Source: Methanobacterium sp.
GTDB taxonomy: Archaea > Methanobacteriota > Methanobacteria > Methanobacteriales > Methanobacteriaceae
Direction: 5' to 3'
Length of the DNA: 64,000 nt
Assembly (NCBI GenBank): GCA_015661405.1
Contig: JACWMK010000001.1
Span: 1 to 64,000 of the forward strand
In this document: positions 9,136-18,592 of the stretch, in pieces
Layout of the letters: each line of letters opens with the position of its first letter
Numbering within the stretch: position 1 is the first letter of the stretch
The notes under the pieces: generated by a model
Told to the model about the DNA's origin: nothing
Database searches by the model: none
What the model saw: only the letters and a program-made list of their open reading frames with translations
Position numbers and translations under genes: made by a program

Positions 9136-9696
9136 TTATATTAGTTTATTTAAAACTTTTCTAATTGATATTCCAATTAATCCACCTATAATACTGAATA
9201 TTCCCGGTATTAACATGTAAACTAAACTCAAAACTGCAAATAATGCTATATTATCTAGAGGGGATGTATTATTAAAATTATTCGTTAGTAATAAATAGTA
9301 AATAATTATTACAATTAAACCAGATATGATCGCAGCGTATAAACCATTAGAAGCTCCATTTATTATTTTCCCACTAGCTATGAACGCTGCCGTCAAACCA
9401 CCCACACCCCATAATATAAATGAATCAATATTGATTAAAACAAATGAAGTAGATGTAGGTGCTGGAGAATATAAATAATATGGTATTAGCATAATTGATG
9501 CTCCGAAAAGAATCCCTGAGATTCTTATAATCTTTTCTGATGATAATTTAAATTTTTTTAATAAATTTAAATGTACATCAACATTTTCTACATATTTTAA
9601 ATCTCCACCGCATTGGCATTTATCAAAATCCTTTGGAGATTCTCCTTCTTGAAGTTCATAATTACCACCACATTTTTTACAGTTTAGATAACCCAT
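9136..9696 (-). CDS. Zinc-ribbon membrane protein of unknown function
   Basis: The N-terminus has paired cysteines CKKCGG and CQCGG about 20 residues apart, forming a probable zinc ribbon. The rest of the 186 residues has about four hydrophobic segments separated by short loops, with a Gly-rich end ([16 protein letters not shown]). Small membrane proteins of this plan are common in Methanobacteriales; no function is inferred. Confidence 0.6.
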   Translation of the reverse strand: MGYLNCKKCGGNYELQEGESPKDFDKCQCGGDLKYVENVDVHLNLLKKFKLSSEKIIRISGILFGASIMLIPYYLYSPAPTSTSFVLINIDSFILWGVGGLTAAFIASGKIINGASNGLYAAIISGLIVIIIYYLLLTNNFNNTSPLDNIALFAVLSLVYMLIPGIFSIIGGLIGISIRKVLNKLI

Positions 9697-10062
9697 TTTA
9701 AACTACCTTCATTATTTAATTAGAAACTCTTTCTAACTATTTATTATTTTCCCTGATTTATAACATGATAATATATCTTATACGGCCTATCTTTTTATTT
9801 ATTTCATTTAATTGTATCCAGCAAGCATTTGATCATATTAAGATAAAGCAGATTCAAGATTTTAAAAATTAAGTTTAAATAAAAAAAATAAAAAATTAGT
9901 AAATTTTTGTGAATTTAAACAAAATTATTTAAATTAATTATTCATTACTATTCCTTAATGAAAAAAAACCTTTTCTGAAGATTTTTTTAAAAAAAAATTA
10001 ATTTTTAATATTTTAATGTCATTGGATTTTATGGGGAAATTTCCTATAATTCCATCTATAAA
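9697..10062. other. AT-rich intergenic stretch without a recognised element
   Basis: About 365 bases with stops in every frame. I see no gene, RNA or repeat here. It separates the zinc-ribbon membrane protein from the broken minD-like gene. Confidence 0.5.
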
Positions 10063-10794
10063 TCAGGATACGAATCCTTTATTATTGATATGGAATGATT
10101 GACCCATAAGGTAGGATGCTAATTGAGTGAAACTATTGGAAGTTTTAGATTCAGGTTCTTTAATCATAAGGGGCTGACTTGATGCGATACAGATAATTAA
10201 TTTAGGATTTTCTGGTAATGCTGATTATAGGAACCTCTAAAATAACTTTAATTTCTCTTTTAATAAGAAATTCATTATTTGATTTTTCTCGATTGATTAC
10301 AACACCTATTATATCAATTCCCATTTTATCGGCGACTAACTTTGTTTTTTAAAGTATCACTGACAGATGTGACTTCGGAAGTTGTTACTAATATCATCTC
10401 GTCAGTTAGTGACATATTATCGAGAGCATTCCTCTCTAAACCTGCTAGTGAATCTACTAATAATATCTCTACATCCAATTAGATTATCAAAAACATCTTC
10501 TAACCGTTCTCTTTTTAATTATTTGAGGTTGTTTAATGAAAAGCCTGCTGGAACTATTTTAACTCTTACTGGACCTTCGTAAATTCATATATATCTTCTT
10601 TTCCGGAAAGGACTTCTTGTAATGTAACTGGTTTTCCTTCTAAGCTTAGTATCAGTTCAAGATTAGCTATATTTAAATCCATATCCATCACTAAAACATC
10701 CCATCCTAAAATAGAAAGAGCTATACTTAGATTTGCAGAGATGGTTGTTTTCCCTACTCCTCCTTTTCCAGAAGCTAGTAATTACTCTTGTCAT
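10063..10794 (-). pseudogene. Broken MinD/ParA-type ATPase gene
   Basis: Reading the minus strand from ATG at 10794 and joining frames gives a clear MinD-like protein: a deviant Walker [12 protein letters not shown], then [58 protein letters not shown] and a C-terminal LASYLMG. MinD/ParA ATPases position partner complexes on membranes or DNA. At least five single-base insertions or deletions and stops break it, including one right before the Walker A motif. They are spread over the whole gene, so decay is more likely than one sequencing error. Confidence 0.8.
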
Positions 10795-10981
10795 TATTAG
10801 ATCAACCCCATAAATTAGTTAACATCACATTAAAATATAATTTAAAAAGAAATATTGCGCAATTATTCACTAATTTAATAAAAAAAATTGAAAATGATAA
10901 ATTAAATTTGAAGATATAATAAAATAAAACCAAAATGTATTTTTAAAATAATATTACTACTATTTAATTGGTGAAAAAAGA

Positions 10982-11818
10982 ATGAGAATATTAATCATTG
11001 GTTCAGAAGGTATGTTAGGTCATGATTTAGTTGATATTTTATCCGCAGATAATGAAGTTAGCACTACAACAATAGACACTTTAGATATTACGGATATTGA
11101 TAAAACAATCCAAACCGTAAATGAAGTTAAACCTGATGTTTTAGTGCATGCTGCAGCCTATACTGATGTGGATGGAAGTGAATCAAACAGTGATTTAGCG
11201 TATAAAGTTAATGCTATTGGAACAAGGAATGTAGCTGTAGCCTGCCAGAAAGCAGATTGTGCACTGGTTTATATTTGCACGGATTATGTTTTTGATGGGA
11301 CAAAAGGCAGCTCTTATTATGAATATGATCAAACAAATCCTCTAAGTGTTTATGGTAAAACTAAGCTTGCTGGTGAAATTTATATTCGTGATATTTTAAA
11401 TAAATTTTATATAACAAGAACATCATGGTTATATGGATTTCATGGTCCTAATTTCGTCACTACCATGTTAAATCTTGCTGAAACAAACGATGTAATTTCT
11501 GTAGTAAATGATCAGATAGGCTCACCTACTTATACAGTGGATCTGGCAAATGCTATTGCTAAACTGATAACTAAACCTAATTATGGTATTTATCATATAA
11601 CTAACAGTGACCACTGCTCATGGTATGAATATGCAAAAGAAATCTTCAATAATGCAGGAGTTAACATTAATTTGAAGCCTGTTACAACAGAAGAGTTTCC
11701 TCGTCCCGCATTCAGACCTAAATATTCGGTTCTTGAAAATTACAATTGGATAATGGAAGGATTTCCTAAGATTCGAAGTTATAAAATGGCTTTGAAGGAT
11801 TATATGAAGTTATTATAA
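10982..11818 (+). CDS. rfbD: dTDP-4-dehydrorhamnose reductase
   Basis: A 278-residue extended short-chain dehydrogenase of the RfbD type. The NAD(P)-binding start [16 protein letters not shown], the [11 protein letters not shown] segment, [10 protein letters not shown] and the catalytic YGKTK are in the usual order, as is the C-terminal [13 protein letters not shown]. It catalyses the last step to dTDP-L-rhamnose, used for surface glycans. The other rfb genes are not in the window. The ATG follows GGTGAAAAAAGA, a suitable ribosome binding site. Confidence 0.9.
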   Translation: MRILIIGSEGMLGHDLVDILSADNEVSTTTIDTLDITDIDKTIQTVNEVKPDVLVHAAAYTDVDGSESNSDLAYKVNAIGTRNVAVACQKADCALVYICTDYVFDGTKGSSYYEYDQTNPLSVYGKTKLAGEIYIRDILNKFYITRTSWLYGFHGPNFVTTMLNLAETNDVISVVNDQIGSPTYTVDLANAIAKLITKPNYGIYHITNSDHCSWYEYAKEIFNNAGVNINLKPVTTEEFPRPAFRPKYSVLENYNWIMEGFPKIRSYKMALKDYMKLL

Positions 11819-11899
11819 AAAAAATTTTATATATTAAAATTTATCCCTTTTTTTTATTCTATCTTAAAAAAATAATATGTAAATAAAATTTAATTAACT

Positions 11900-12919
11900 T
11901 TATTTAACGTACTGTTTCACGTTTTCTCTGATTATTGCAGAAGCACCGTAATTTTTTATACTTTTTAGCATTTCAGGGAATTTATTTTTAGGTATTAAAA
12001 CATTTACTTGAGAGAAACTATTACCTTCCACAATGGTTGGTTCATCAGAACAGAAACCACTGGATAAAAGTAAATCTTTAACTATTATCATATTTTTATT
12101 TGAAATATTAAATTTCACATCAAAATATTTTCTTGCATTCACAGCTCCAAATAACTGTTCAAATATCAATTCAGCTTTCTCCTTTTTATAATCTGTACAA
12201 CTTGGACCTGCGTATAAGCCTGCGCTGGATTCCATTATGGTTTCTAATACTTTTAATCCTGCTTTTTTAAGGCTGCCTCCAGTTTGTGTATTATCTACAA
12301 TAATATCAGCACCCTTAGCAATGTATACTTCAGTTGCACCATCGGAATTAATTATCTGGACTTTTTTGTTATCACCATTAATTAATCCCCTAACTTGAAC
12401 CAGTGGTACACTATTACCAAAAACTTCTTTGTAACCTTCATTATTCATAACATGTTGCCGTGTTAAATTAGGATATTCTGTAAAACATAATATGGGTGTT
12501 TCTCTTGTCTGGTTGTCTTTGAAAAAATCAGTGAGTGAATCATAAGGCGATTTATCGGGTACTGCCACTACTAATTTGGTTTGACCGTAATTTAAATCAC
12601 CAATCTTTTTAATAAATTTATCTTGGTTGGCTATGGATTCTTCCTTAACCCAATCCTCTCCGATAATAGCTATATCAATCATTCCACGATTTAATTCAAC
12701 AGGAGCACTTTGAGGTCGAGTTAAATAAGCTTTGATCTCCGAGTCATTACTTATAATAATTTCATATGACTCCTGTCCCGGTTCGTATCCTTTAACCTCA
12801 TAACCCGCATCCACAAATAACTGGTAAGTATTTCCCCTATTAACATTATTTAAACTACCCTTAGGTAATCCTAAAACTATTTTCTCCATACAATTAGAAT
12901 TATTTTTTATAATAACCAC
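11900..12919 (-). CDS. hisG: ATP phosphoribosyltransferase, HisG family (long form, divergent)
   Basis: HisG catalyses the first step of histidine synthesis. The protein begins with [10 protein letters not shown], has [13 protein letters not shown] and [20 protein letters not shown] in the positions of the family's substrate-binding motifs, and ends with the regulatory ACT-like domain of long HisG ([19 protein letters not shown]). At about 330 residues it is somewhat longer and more divergent than usual. The start is uncertain: GTG at 12919 and ATG at 12889 both lack a well-spaced Shine-Dalgarno; an AGGTGG lies over the GTG. No other his gene is nearby. Confidence 0.75.
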   Translation of the reverse strand: MVIIKNNSNCMEKIVLGLPKGSLNNVNRGNTYQLFVDAGYEVKGYEPGQESYEIIISNDSEIKAYLTRPQSAPVELNRGMIDIAIIGEDWVKEESIANQDKFIKKIGDLNYGQTKLVVAVPDKSPYDSLTDFFKDNQTRETPILCFTEYPNLTRQHVMNNEGYKEVFGNSVPLVQVRGLINGDNKKVQIINSDGATEVYIAKGADIIVDNTQTGGSLKKAGLKVLETIMESSAGLYAGPSCTDYKKEKAELIFEQLFGAVNARKYFDVKFNISNKNMIIVKDLLLSSGFCSDEPTIVEGNSFSQVNVLIPKNKFPEMLKSIKNYGASAIIRENVKQYVK

Positions 12920-13239
12920 CTACTAAATTAAAATTTCTTTCTAATGAAATTTACAAATAAGAATATAAAAAACTGATCCCTAACATTACACTAAATATTT
13001 ACTTTAAACATAGAATTAAGATTAGTGTATCCTAATAAAGATACATTCATGTTTTTAAAAGAATGAAATAGTAATTATTAACTATTACCCTATAGATTTA
13101 ATTAGTTACACTCTGAACGTTAATTTAATCATAACGCAATTCATTAATTTTACTTATTAAAATTTAGTTTAAAATAGTTCATATAATTTTAATATTTTTA
13201 AAATCAAATTTAACTACCATAATTAATAATTCTAATTTT
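12920..13239. other. AT-rich intergenic stretch without a recognised element
   Basis: About 320 bases between the start of hisG and the end of the M48 protease gene (both read leftward). It should hold the hisG promoter; nothing else can be supported. Confidence 0.45.
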
Positions 13240-14673
13240 TTATCCGAATGAACGTCTGATTCCTTCAAACATATCCTTTATGGATTGAATAATGGGATGC
13301 TTCACGTCAGGGATGTTTTCCATTTTCTCCAATCTATCCACTCGGAAGTATATGGGTGGATGAGTATCAAAGCTAATCCATTGAGGAAATTTAATGGATG
13401 ATGTTCTCTCAAGTTGGAGTCGAGTGTAACCTATTTTACGTAGGGATTCTGCTAGTACTTTTGGTTGACCTATCTTCATAGCAGAGACAAGATCTGCTCT
13501 TGTTTCAAAGAATTTAGCTACAAAGAAAATAACAGCGAAAATAGCTATTAGATAAATTAGAGTAAATATACCATTATTTTTTATTAAGATTGGTAGTATT
13601 ACAATTAAGTAAAAAATATATTGACCAATGATTAAGGAGAAGAGTATAATGGGATCCCTTCCCTGTAGATGACCCATTTCATGACCCAATACACTTAAGA
13701 TCTCATCATCCTCTAACTGTACCAATAATCCAGTGGTTATTAATACTAAACCCCTATGTGGACTAGGACCAGTAGCTGCTGCATTTGGCACCATCGTATT
13801 AGATATAACTATTTTAGGAACAGGCATTTTAAATTTATCCGCTGCAGTTTTCACGATATTATACACATCCACGACCTTAACTAGTCTGCTACGTGGATTG
13901 CATTTGAAACCGTAACTTTCCATTGTCTCCTCACCTATTTCACAGGTAGGATCCTTACCTACGGCCAATGTTTTTTCATAAATCTCCTTCTTCATTTTCA
14001 CGACGGTTTCTTTACCAAATTTCTTCTGAAAATCCTGATATTCCTCTATGGGTAACTGGTATTCTACTATATGGACTAATGGATTTTCCGGGGTTATTCT
14101 CCACTTGTTAGTAAGAAGGAATAGTCTGTCTGAAAGTAGTACTGTTGAAAGTTGAATTACTATTATGCCTATTATAGCATAGAATAATCCTAGTAACAGG
14201 AAGAGTACTATATAAAATCCGAAGAGTATTATGTAAATTAAAATTAAATTGCTACTGAATAATCTATCGGATATTCTTTTACGAGTGGTGGGGGGTTGTT
14301 CTGGTATAATATCATTGCCTTCTATCCAGGAGAAGTATAATGTGGAGTGACGTACATTATCTTCAAATAACTGCACTAAGAAAAGTAAATCCTCTTTTAA
14401 ATTCTCCCTGAATTTAGATGGAACATTATCATCCGGTGATAAAGTTAATTTCAATGGATTAGAAGCTATAATCTCTACACTTATCTGCCAATCTTTCCCT
14501 GGTTCTGAAACCTTAAATGAAAGTGAATCATTATTTTCCCTGTTTTTCTTAATGATCTCGCTGAAGTCTTCTTTTTTAATGCGGAGATAATTCTCCTGAA
14601 TAAAATCTAAAAGTTCAGATCTATGGATCTGTGCTATTTCTAAATCAACTGTGTAAATTTGTTCTTCAGACAT
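13240..14673 (-). CDS. M48-family membrane zinc metalloprotease
   Basis: A 477-residue integral membrane protease. The zinc motif lies in VLGHEMGHLQGRDP, with the third ligand expected in FFETRADLVSA; two hydrophobic helices follow the HExxH motif as in HtpX/Ste24-like enzymes, and a helical pair lies before it near residues 145-180. A soluble N-terminal domain of about 130 residues is unusual for HtpX and unrecognised. It probably handles membrane-protein quality control. An upstream ATG (14730) is open, but the ATG at 14673 has GGATG eight bases before it and is the better start. Confidence 0.85.
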   Translation of the reverse strand: MSEEQIYTVDLEIAQIHRSELLDFIQENYLRIKKEDFSEIIKKNRENNDSLSFKVSEPGKDWQISVEIIASNPLKLTLSPDDNVPSKFRENLKEDLLFLVQLFEDNVRHSTLYFSWIEGNDIIPEQPPTTRKRISDRLFSSNLILIYIILFGFYIVLFLLLGLFYAIIGIIVIQLSTVLLSDRLFLLTNKWRITPENPLVHIVEYQLPIEEYQDFQKKFGKETVVKMKKEIYEKTLAVGKDPTCEIGEETMESYGFKCNPRSRLVKVVDVYNIVKTAADKFKMPVPKIVISNTMVPNAAATGPSPHRGLVLITTGLLVQLEDDEILSVLGHEMGHLQGRDPIILFSLIIGQYIFYLIVILPILIKNNGIFTLIYLIAIFAVIFFVAKFFETRADLVSAMKIGQPKVLAESLRKIGYTRLQLERTSSIKFPQWISFDTHPPIYFRVDRLEKMENIPDVKHPIIQSIKDMFEGIRRSFG

Positions 14674-14888
14674 TTTATACATCCATAAAATTAAGTTATG
14701 AAAAAATAAAATTTTATTTTTTTCAATCATTATACTTTATTATATTATATCCATTAATCACAAAAGAATTTATTCTTTTATTTAACCATATCATGTTTTT
14801 ATTCAATAATATGATTTTAACATCTAAAAAAAATTAATTTAAATAAATGAAATTTTCTTAAAAAAAATTTTATAATGGTTTAAAAACT

Positions 14889-15638
14889 ATGATCTTAAAA
14901 ATCGAACAAAATCCATCAACTAAAGATGCCTTAAAAATAATTAATGATGCTATTTCAAAGAGAGCCTCTTTAATTTTAATAGTTTGTTGTAAAGTTAAAT
15001 ATGAGGGTAGAGCTATAAGCAGACTGGGGCTTGGAGAACGAACTATACTCATTAAAGGTGATGGTTCCTTCATAATTCACCAAGATAGGAATTTAGAACC
15101 GATAAATTGGCAGCCCCCTAAAACTAAAATTAATGTTAGAGAAGAAAATGGAAGATTAATTATTCAAGGTATTAGGCGAAATCCTGAAGAAATATTAGAA
15201 TTAGAAATAATAAATCTTAATTTAATCTCTTATTATTTAGGAAAAGATACTAAAGAACTAGAATTAGCTGGTTATGAAGAGGATATGAGAGAAATGATAC
15301 TAAAAAATCCTAATCTTATTGAAAAAGGTTTTAGACCCACATCTAAAGAATATTCCACTCCAACCGGATTTATAGATATAATAGGTAAAGATAAAGATGG
15401 TAAAATTACAATTTTAGAATTAAAAAGTAGAAGAGCGGGTATTAATGCAGTTAAACAGTTGAATAGATATTTAAAAAATTTTTCAGATCATAAAAAATTC
15501 GTGCGTGGAATATTAGTTTCTCCATCTGTAACAGATGATGCTCGGGAACTTTTAAAGGAAAAGAAAATGGAATATATTAAATTAGAACCACCAAAAGAGC
15601 TTGAAAGAAAAAATAATATTACATTAGATTTTTTTTAA
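14889..15638 (+). CDS. nucS: NucS/EndoMS mismatch endonuclease
   Basis: A 249-residue protein with the NucS two-domain plan: an N-terminal DNA-binding/dimerisation domain ([20 protein letters not shown], then [18 protein letters not shown]) and a C-terminal RecB-like nuclease domain with [20 protein letters not shown] holding the catalytic Asp and Glu-x-Lys, followed by QLNRYL. NucS in archaea and actinobacteria cuts both strands at mismatches or flaps and binds the sliding clamp. The C-terminal ITLDFF resembles a PCNA-interacting peptide. It is apparently monocistronic. Confidence 0.9.
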   Translation: MILKIEQNPSTKDALKIINDAISKRASLILIVCCKVKYEGRAISRLGLGERTILIKGDGSFIIHQDRNLEPINWQPPKTKINVREENGRLIIQGIRRNPEEILELEIINLNLISYYLGKDTKELELAGYEEDMREMILKNPNLIEKGFRPTSKEYSTPTGFIDIIGKDKDGKITILELKSRRAGINAVKQLNRYLKNFSDHKKFVRGILVSPSVTDDARELLKEKKMEYIKLEPPKELERKNNITLDFF

Positions 15639-15736
15639 AAAATATTTTAATTTAAAAACGATATAATTTCAATTTGATTTTCAATTAGTTTAAAATCCTA
15701 GAAAAAAAATGAAAATAATTAAAATTTTTTTTTAAT

Positions 15737-15930
15737 ATGCAAGAGATTGAGAATGATGAATATTTACTAGTAGTGGGTGATGATGGTATAGGGTTACCCC
15801 ATGATCTGGATATTACAAGAGCCACTATATTGGGTCTTCTTTTGTAGCACATTAGTAAATCAACTTGAAGGAAATTTAAAAATTGATAGAACTAATGGAA
15901 CTATTTTTTAAGATTTCATTTATGAATTAA
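15737..15930 (+). pseudogene. Remnant of a sensor histidine kinase C-terminus
   Basis: Only the end of an HATPase domain remains. The first frame reads VVGDDGIGLPHDLDITRA then TILGLLL before a stop; a shifted frame continues STLVNQLEGNLKIDRTNG, and one more shift gives FKISF before the final stop. The G2-type motif GIGLP and the downstream LVNQLEG are typical of methanogen histidine kinases. The rest of the kinase, including the phospho-acceptor region, is absent. Confidence 0.7.
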
Positions 15931-15964
15931 AGTATAATCAGAGGGTTTAAAAAAAATTAATTAA

Positions 15965-16243
15965 TTATGATTTATTTAATTTGATTTTCTGTATTTGGAA
16001 ATTGGATAATAATTCTTCATTTTTAAGGTTGTTTGTTAATATCTGCTTTTTTTCTTCATCATTAAGCCAGTTTTTAATTTCCTGCCACACCAAGTTGCAT
16101 TTATCGTTTTTAGTCATGCCTATAACTTTTCTAATTGCTAGATCTACATTTTTTCTATCTTGTTTGGTTTCAAGAGGTATATTCAAATCATTTAGAAAAT
16201 CTTTCATATTTCTAATATAACAACTAATATATAACAACCCCAT
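15965..16243 (-). CDS. Small hypothetical protein
   Basis: Up to 92 residues, hydrophilic after a short hydrophobic beginning, with the piece DRKNVDLAIRKVIGMTKN. The more natural start is the ATG at 16207, giving 80 residues and removing the odd hydrophobic leader; neither ATG has a strong Shine-Dalgarno. It lies 33 bases downstream of the TIR-like gene on the same strand and could be co-transcribed with it. No family recognised. Confidence 0.45.
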   Translation of the reverse strand: MGLLYISCYIRNMKDFLNDLNIPLETKQDRKNVDLAIRKVIGMTKNDKCNLVWQEIKNWLNDEEKKQILTNNLKNEELLSNFQIQKIKLNKS

Positions 16244-16276
16244 TTTTTTAATTAGTAAATTTTTATAGGATGTATT

Positions 16277-16684
16277 TTAATCTATTACATCTTCTCCCAA
16301 TGCTTCTTTTATTGAATCCACTATGCAGGGTGTATTCCATCCAACAACTTCGGTTGCTATTTTCTCTAAATTAGATGGTACATTTTCCATTCCATACGGT
16401 CTTACAACTACTATAGGTTTTTCTAGTTCAATTGCTACATCTATTTCTTTCTGTAATAGTTTCCTATTCTTAATATAAAGACCAGATAAAATTATTATTA
16501 CATCTGCAAGTTTCATCTGCTCTGCAAGTTTCATATGATTCATTTCATTATTAACTGCATAATCTTTCCATTCGAAATCATATGATGTATCTAATTTACT
16601 TATAAAAAGTGTATATTCATCATCATCATTTAAGTGACTTATAAAAAGTTTATAAATCTTTGAATCATCATTGAACATTTTCAT
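16277..16684 (-). CDS. TIR-like protein of the MTH538/ThsB type
   Basis: A 135-residue single-domain protein. YKLFISHLNDDDEYT, FEWKDYAV, LADVIIILSGLYI and the end VGWNTPCIVDSIKEAL match the MTH538 TIR-like family (DUF1863), the fold used by ThsB of the Thoeris antiphage system, where it makes a nucleotide signal from NAD. No ThsA is adjacent, so a complete Thoeris system is not shown. It sits upstream of a small hypothetical gene and downstream of a HEAT-repeat gene on the same strand. An ATG with GAGGAGA upstream supports the start. Confidence 0.75.
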   Translation of the reverse strand: MKMFNDDSKIYKLFISHLNDDDEYTLFISKLDTSYDFEWKDYAVNNEMNHMKLAEQMKLADVIIILSGLYIKNRKLLQKEIDVAIELEKPIVVVRPYGMENVPSNLEKIATEVVGWNTPCIVDSIKEALGEDVID

Positions 16685-16789
16685 CTCCTCTAGATAACCA
16701 GAATTAATGAATTAACAATCAAATTATCATTCTTTAAGTAATTAAACAGCATCTATTTTAAGTATAACTTAAAATTAAAAAAAAATAAT

Positions 16790-17356
16790 TCATTTAAATT
16801 TTTTTAAGACTTTATTTGCAACTTTCTTGTACTCTTTATCGCCACGTGCTTTTCGCCTGGCTTTTTTGATCGGATCTACTGCTCTTGCATCTCCAATATC
16901 CCCAAGAGCTTTAGTCGCTGCTACTCTAACTCCCCAATCATCATCTTCCAATGTTTCAATTAATGATTCTACTGATTCTATTGCTTCCATTTCTCCTAGT
17001 GATTTAGCTGAGAATTTACGAACACCCCAATCATCATCTTTTAAAGCGTCAATAAGATGTTTAATCACACTATTATCCCCTATGTCTTTAAGTGAATAAG
17101 TGGCATAGCGGCGGATTCCACTATCATCGATTTTCAAAGATTTTATTAAAGGTTCCACAGCTATATCACCAATTTTAGAAAGACTTTTAGCTGCTTGAAG
17201 TCTGACTTCCGGATTATCATCTTCAAAAGCACAGATTAATGCTTCAATTACTTTTTCATCTTTTTTATTACCCAGCGTTAATGCTGCTTCAAATCTATTA
17301 TTTACATCTTCATTCTGGAGTTTTTTTATTAGATCATCTATTTCAGTTTTAGTCAT
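16790..17356 (-). CDS. HEAT-repeat (PBS-lyase type) protein
   Basis: About 188 residues made of roughly five HEAT-like repeats of 31 residues. Repeats show the pattern DDNPEVRLQAAKSLSKIGD, then DDWGVRKFSAKSLGEM and DDWGVRVAATKALGDIGD. Such proteins are scaffolds or carriers for protein-protein contact; no enzymatic role is claimed. A TTG at 17380 is open, but the ATG at 17356 fits the repeat start and has GGA upstream. A second HEAT protein lies at 57.7-58.4 kb. Confidence 0.85.
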   Translation of the reverse strand: MTKTEIDDLIKKLQNEDVNNRFEAALTLGNKKDEKVIEALICAFEDDNPEVRLQAAKSLSKIGDIAVEPLIKSLKIDDSGIRRYATYSLKDIGDNSVIKHLIDALKDDDWGVRKFSAKSLGEMEAIESVESLIETLEDDDWGVRVAATKALGDIGDARAVDPIKKARRKARGDKEYKKVANKVLKKFK

Positions 17357-17742
17357 ATTTCCATAAACCTCTCTTTTCAATAGTTTTTATGCTCTATTTT
17401 TAGTAAATTAATTATAATTCATTAGCTTTTTAAACATTTGAAAGTATAAATAAATTTATTTGTAAATGAAGAAACCTGTTTTTAATTTGGAAAAGAAGTT
17501 TTAGTAAATAAAGAATTTAATTTTTTAGTTAATATCTATATATTAATTCTACTAAAAAAATTTTCTTAATATTTATAAAAAAAATAAATATTTATAAATA
17601 AAATGAATATATATAAGATAATTATTATAAAATTTGATGAATTAATTTTTTTTCTTGAAGTTTTTAGAATAATTTCATTCTTTCATATTTAAATAAGAAA
17701 TATTTTTTTTATATATTTGATTTAATAGGAATACATGTTAAA
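17357..17742. other. AT-rich divergent promoter region
   Basis: About 385 bases between divergent genes, very AT-rich with poly-T and poly-A runs. Promoters for both sides are expected here, but I cannot single out a convincing TATA box or other element. Confidence 0.45.
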
Positions 17743-18477
17743 ATGGAGTTTAACAATCTAAAAGGTTCATTAATAATTGATTTGGCCTTAAAAATTAATG
17801 ATTACTTAATTATTTCTGATTTACATTTGGGTTATGAGCAATCCTTAAATGCAGAAGGAATTATGGTGCCTAAATTTCAGTATCCTCATATTGTGAATCG
17901 ATTAAATGAGATCAAACTAAAATCCTCTTGTAATAAAATAATAGTTAATGGAGATCTAAAGCATGAATTTGGCCAGATTAGTCGTCAAGAATGGAATGAA
18001 ACCCTGAAATTTTTAGATTACTTAAAAATTAATTTTGAAGAAATAATTTTAATAAAGGGTAATCATGATAATTTCACCAAATTTATAGCCGATAAAATGG
18101 ATTTACTAGTTTATGAAAATTATAGTATAGATAATTCGCTTATCACACATGGAGATAAAATTCCAACTAAATTAAATGACTTTGATGTTGAAAATATAGT
18201 GATAGGCCATGAACATCCTTGTATTGGATTACGCAGTGGAGAACGGATAGAAAAAATTAAGTGTTATCTTAAAGGCATATATAAAGATTGGAATCTGATT
18301 GTTATGCCATCGTTTAATTTCGTTACTGAAGGATCAGATATTCTCCAGGAGAAACCGTTAAGTCCATTTCTAAAGAAAATTAATATGGAAGAATTAGAAG
18401 TTTATGGAATAGAAGACTTTGAAGTATTCTCTTTTGGAAAAGTTAAAAATATTACTGCATTTAAAGATTTATACTAA
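17743..18477 (+). CDS. Metallophosphoesterase of the helicase-associated archaeal type
   Basis: A 244-residue calcineurin-like phosphoesterase. Metal-binding motifs appear in order: ISDLHLGYE (about 25-33), NGDLKHEFG (about 69-77), KGNHDNF (about 105-111) and the late GHEHP (about 157-161). Archaeal and bacterial relatives lie beside Lhr-type helicases and are thought to act in nucleic-acid repair. The next gene, 115 bases downstream on the same strand, is indeed an Lhr-type helicase, which supports a joint role. Confidence 0.85.
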   Translation: MEFNNLKGSLIIDLALKINDYLIISDLHLGYEQSLNAEGIMVPKFQYPHIVNRLNEIKLKSSCNKIIVNGDLKHEFGQISRQEWNETLKFLDYLKINFEEIILIKGNHDNFTKFIADKMDLLVYENYSIDNSLITHGDKIPTKLNDFDVENIVIGHEHPCIGLRSGERIEKIKCYLKGIYKDWNLIVMPSFNFVTEGSDILQEKPLSPFLKKINMEELEVYGIEDFEVFSFGKVKNITAFKDLY

Positions 18478-18592
18478 TTCTATTCTAAAATTTATAATTT
18501 ATTTTTATATTATTAAAAAAAAATCTTTAAATTTAAATTAAAAAAAAATGAATTCTAGAAGTTAAAACGATTATAATGAAGGATAAAAATAA

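Noticed and set aside
10382..10582. Plus-strand open frame of 66 codons
   Set aside because: It is antisense to the broken minD-like gene, whose protein motifs are clear on the other strand.
15965..17356. Complete Thoeris defence system
   Set aside because: Only the TIR-like partner is recognisable; no ThsA-type effector is present in the neighbourhood.
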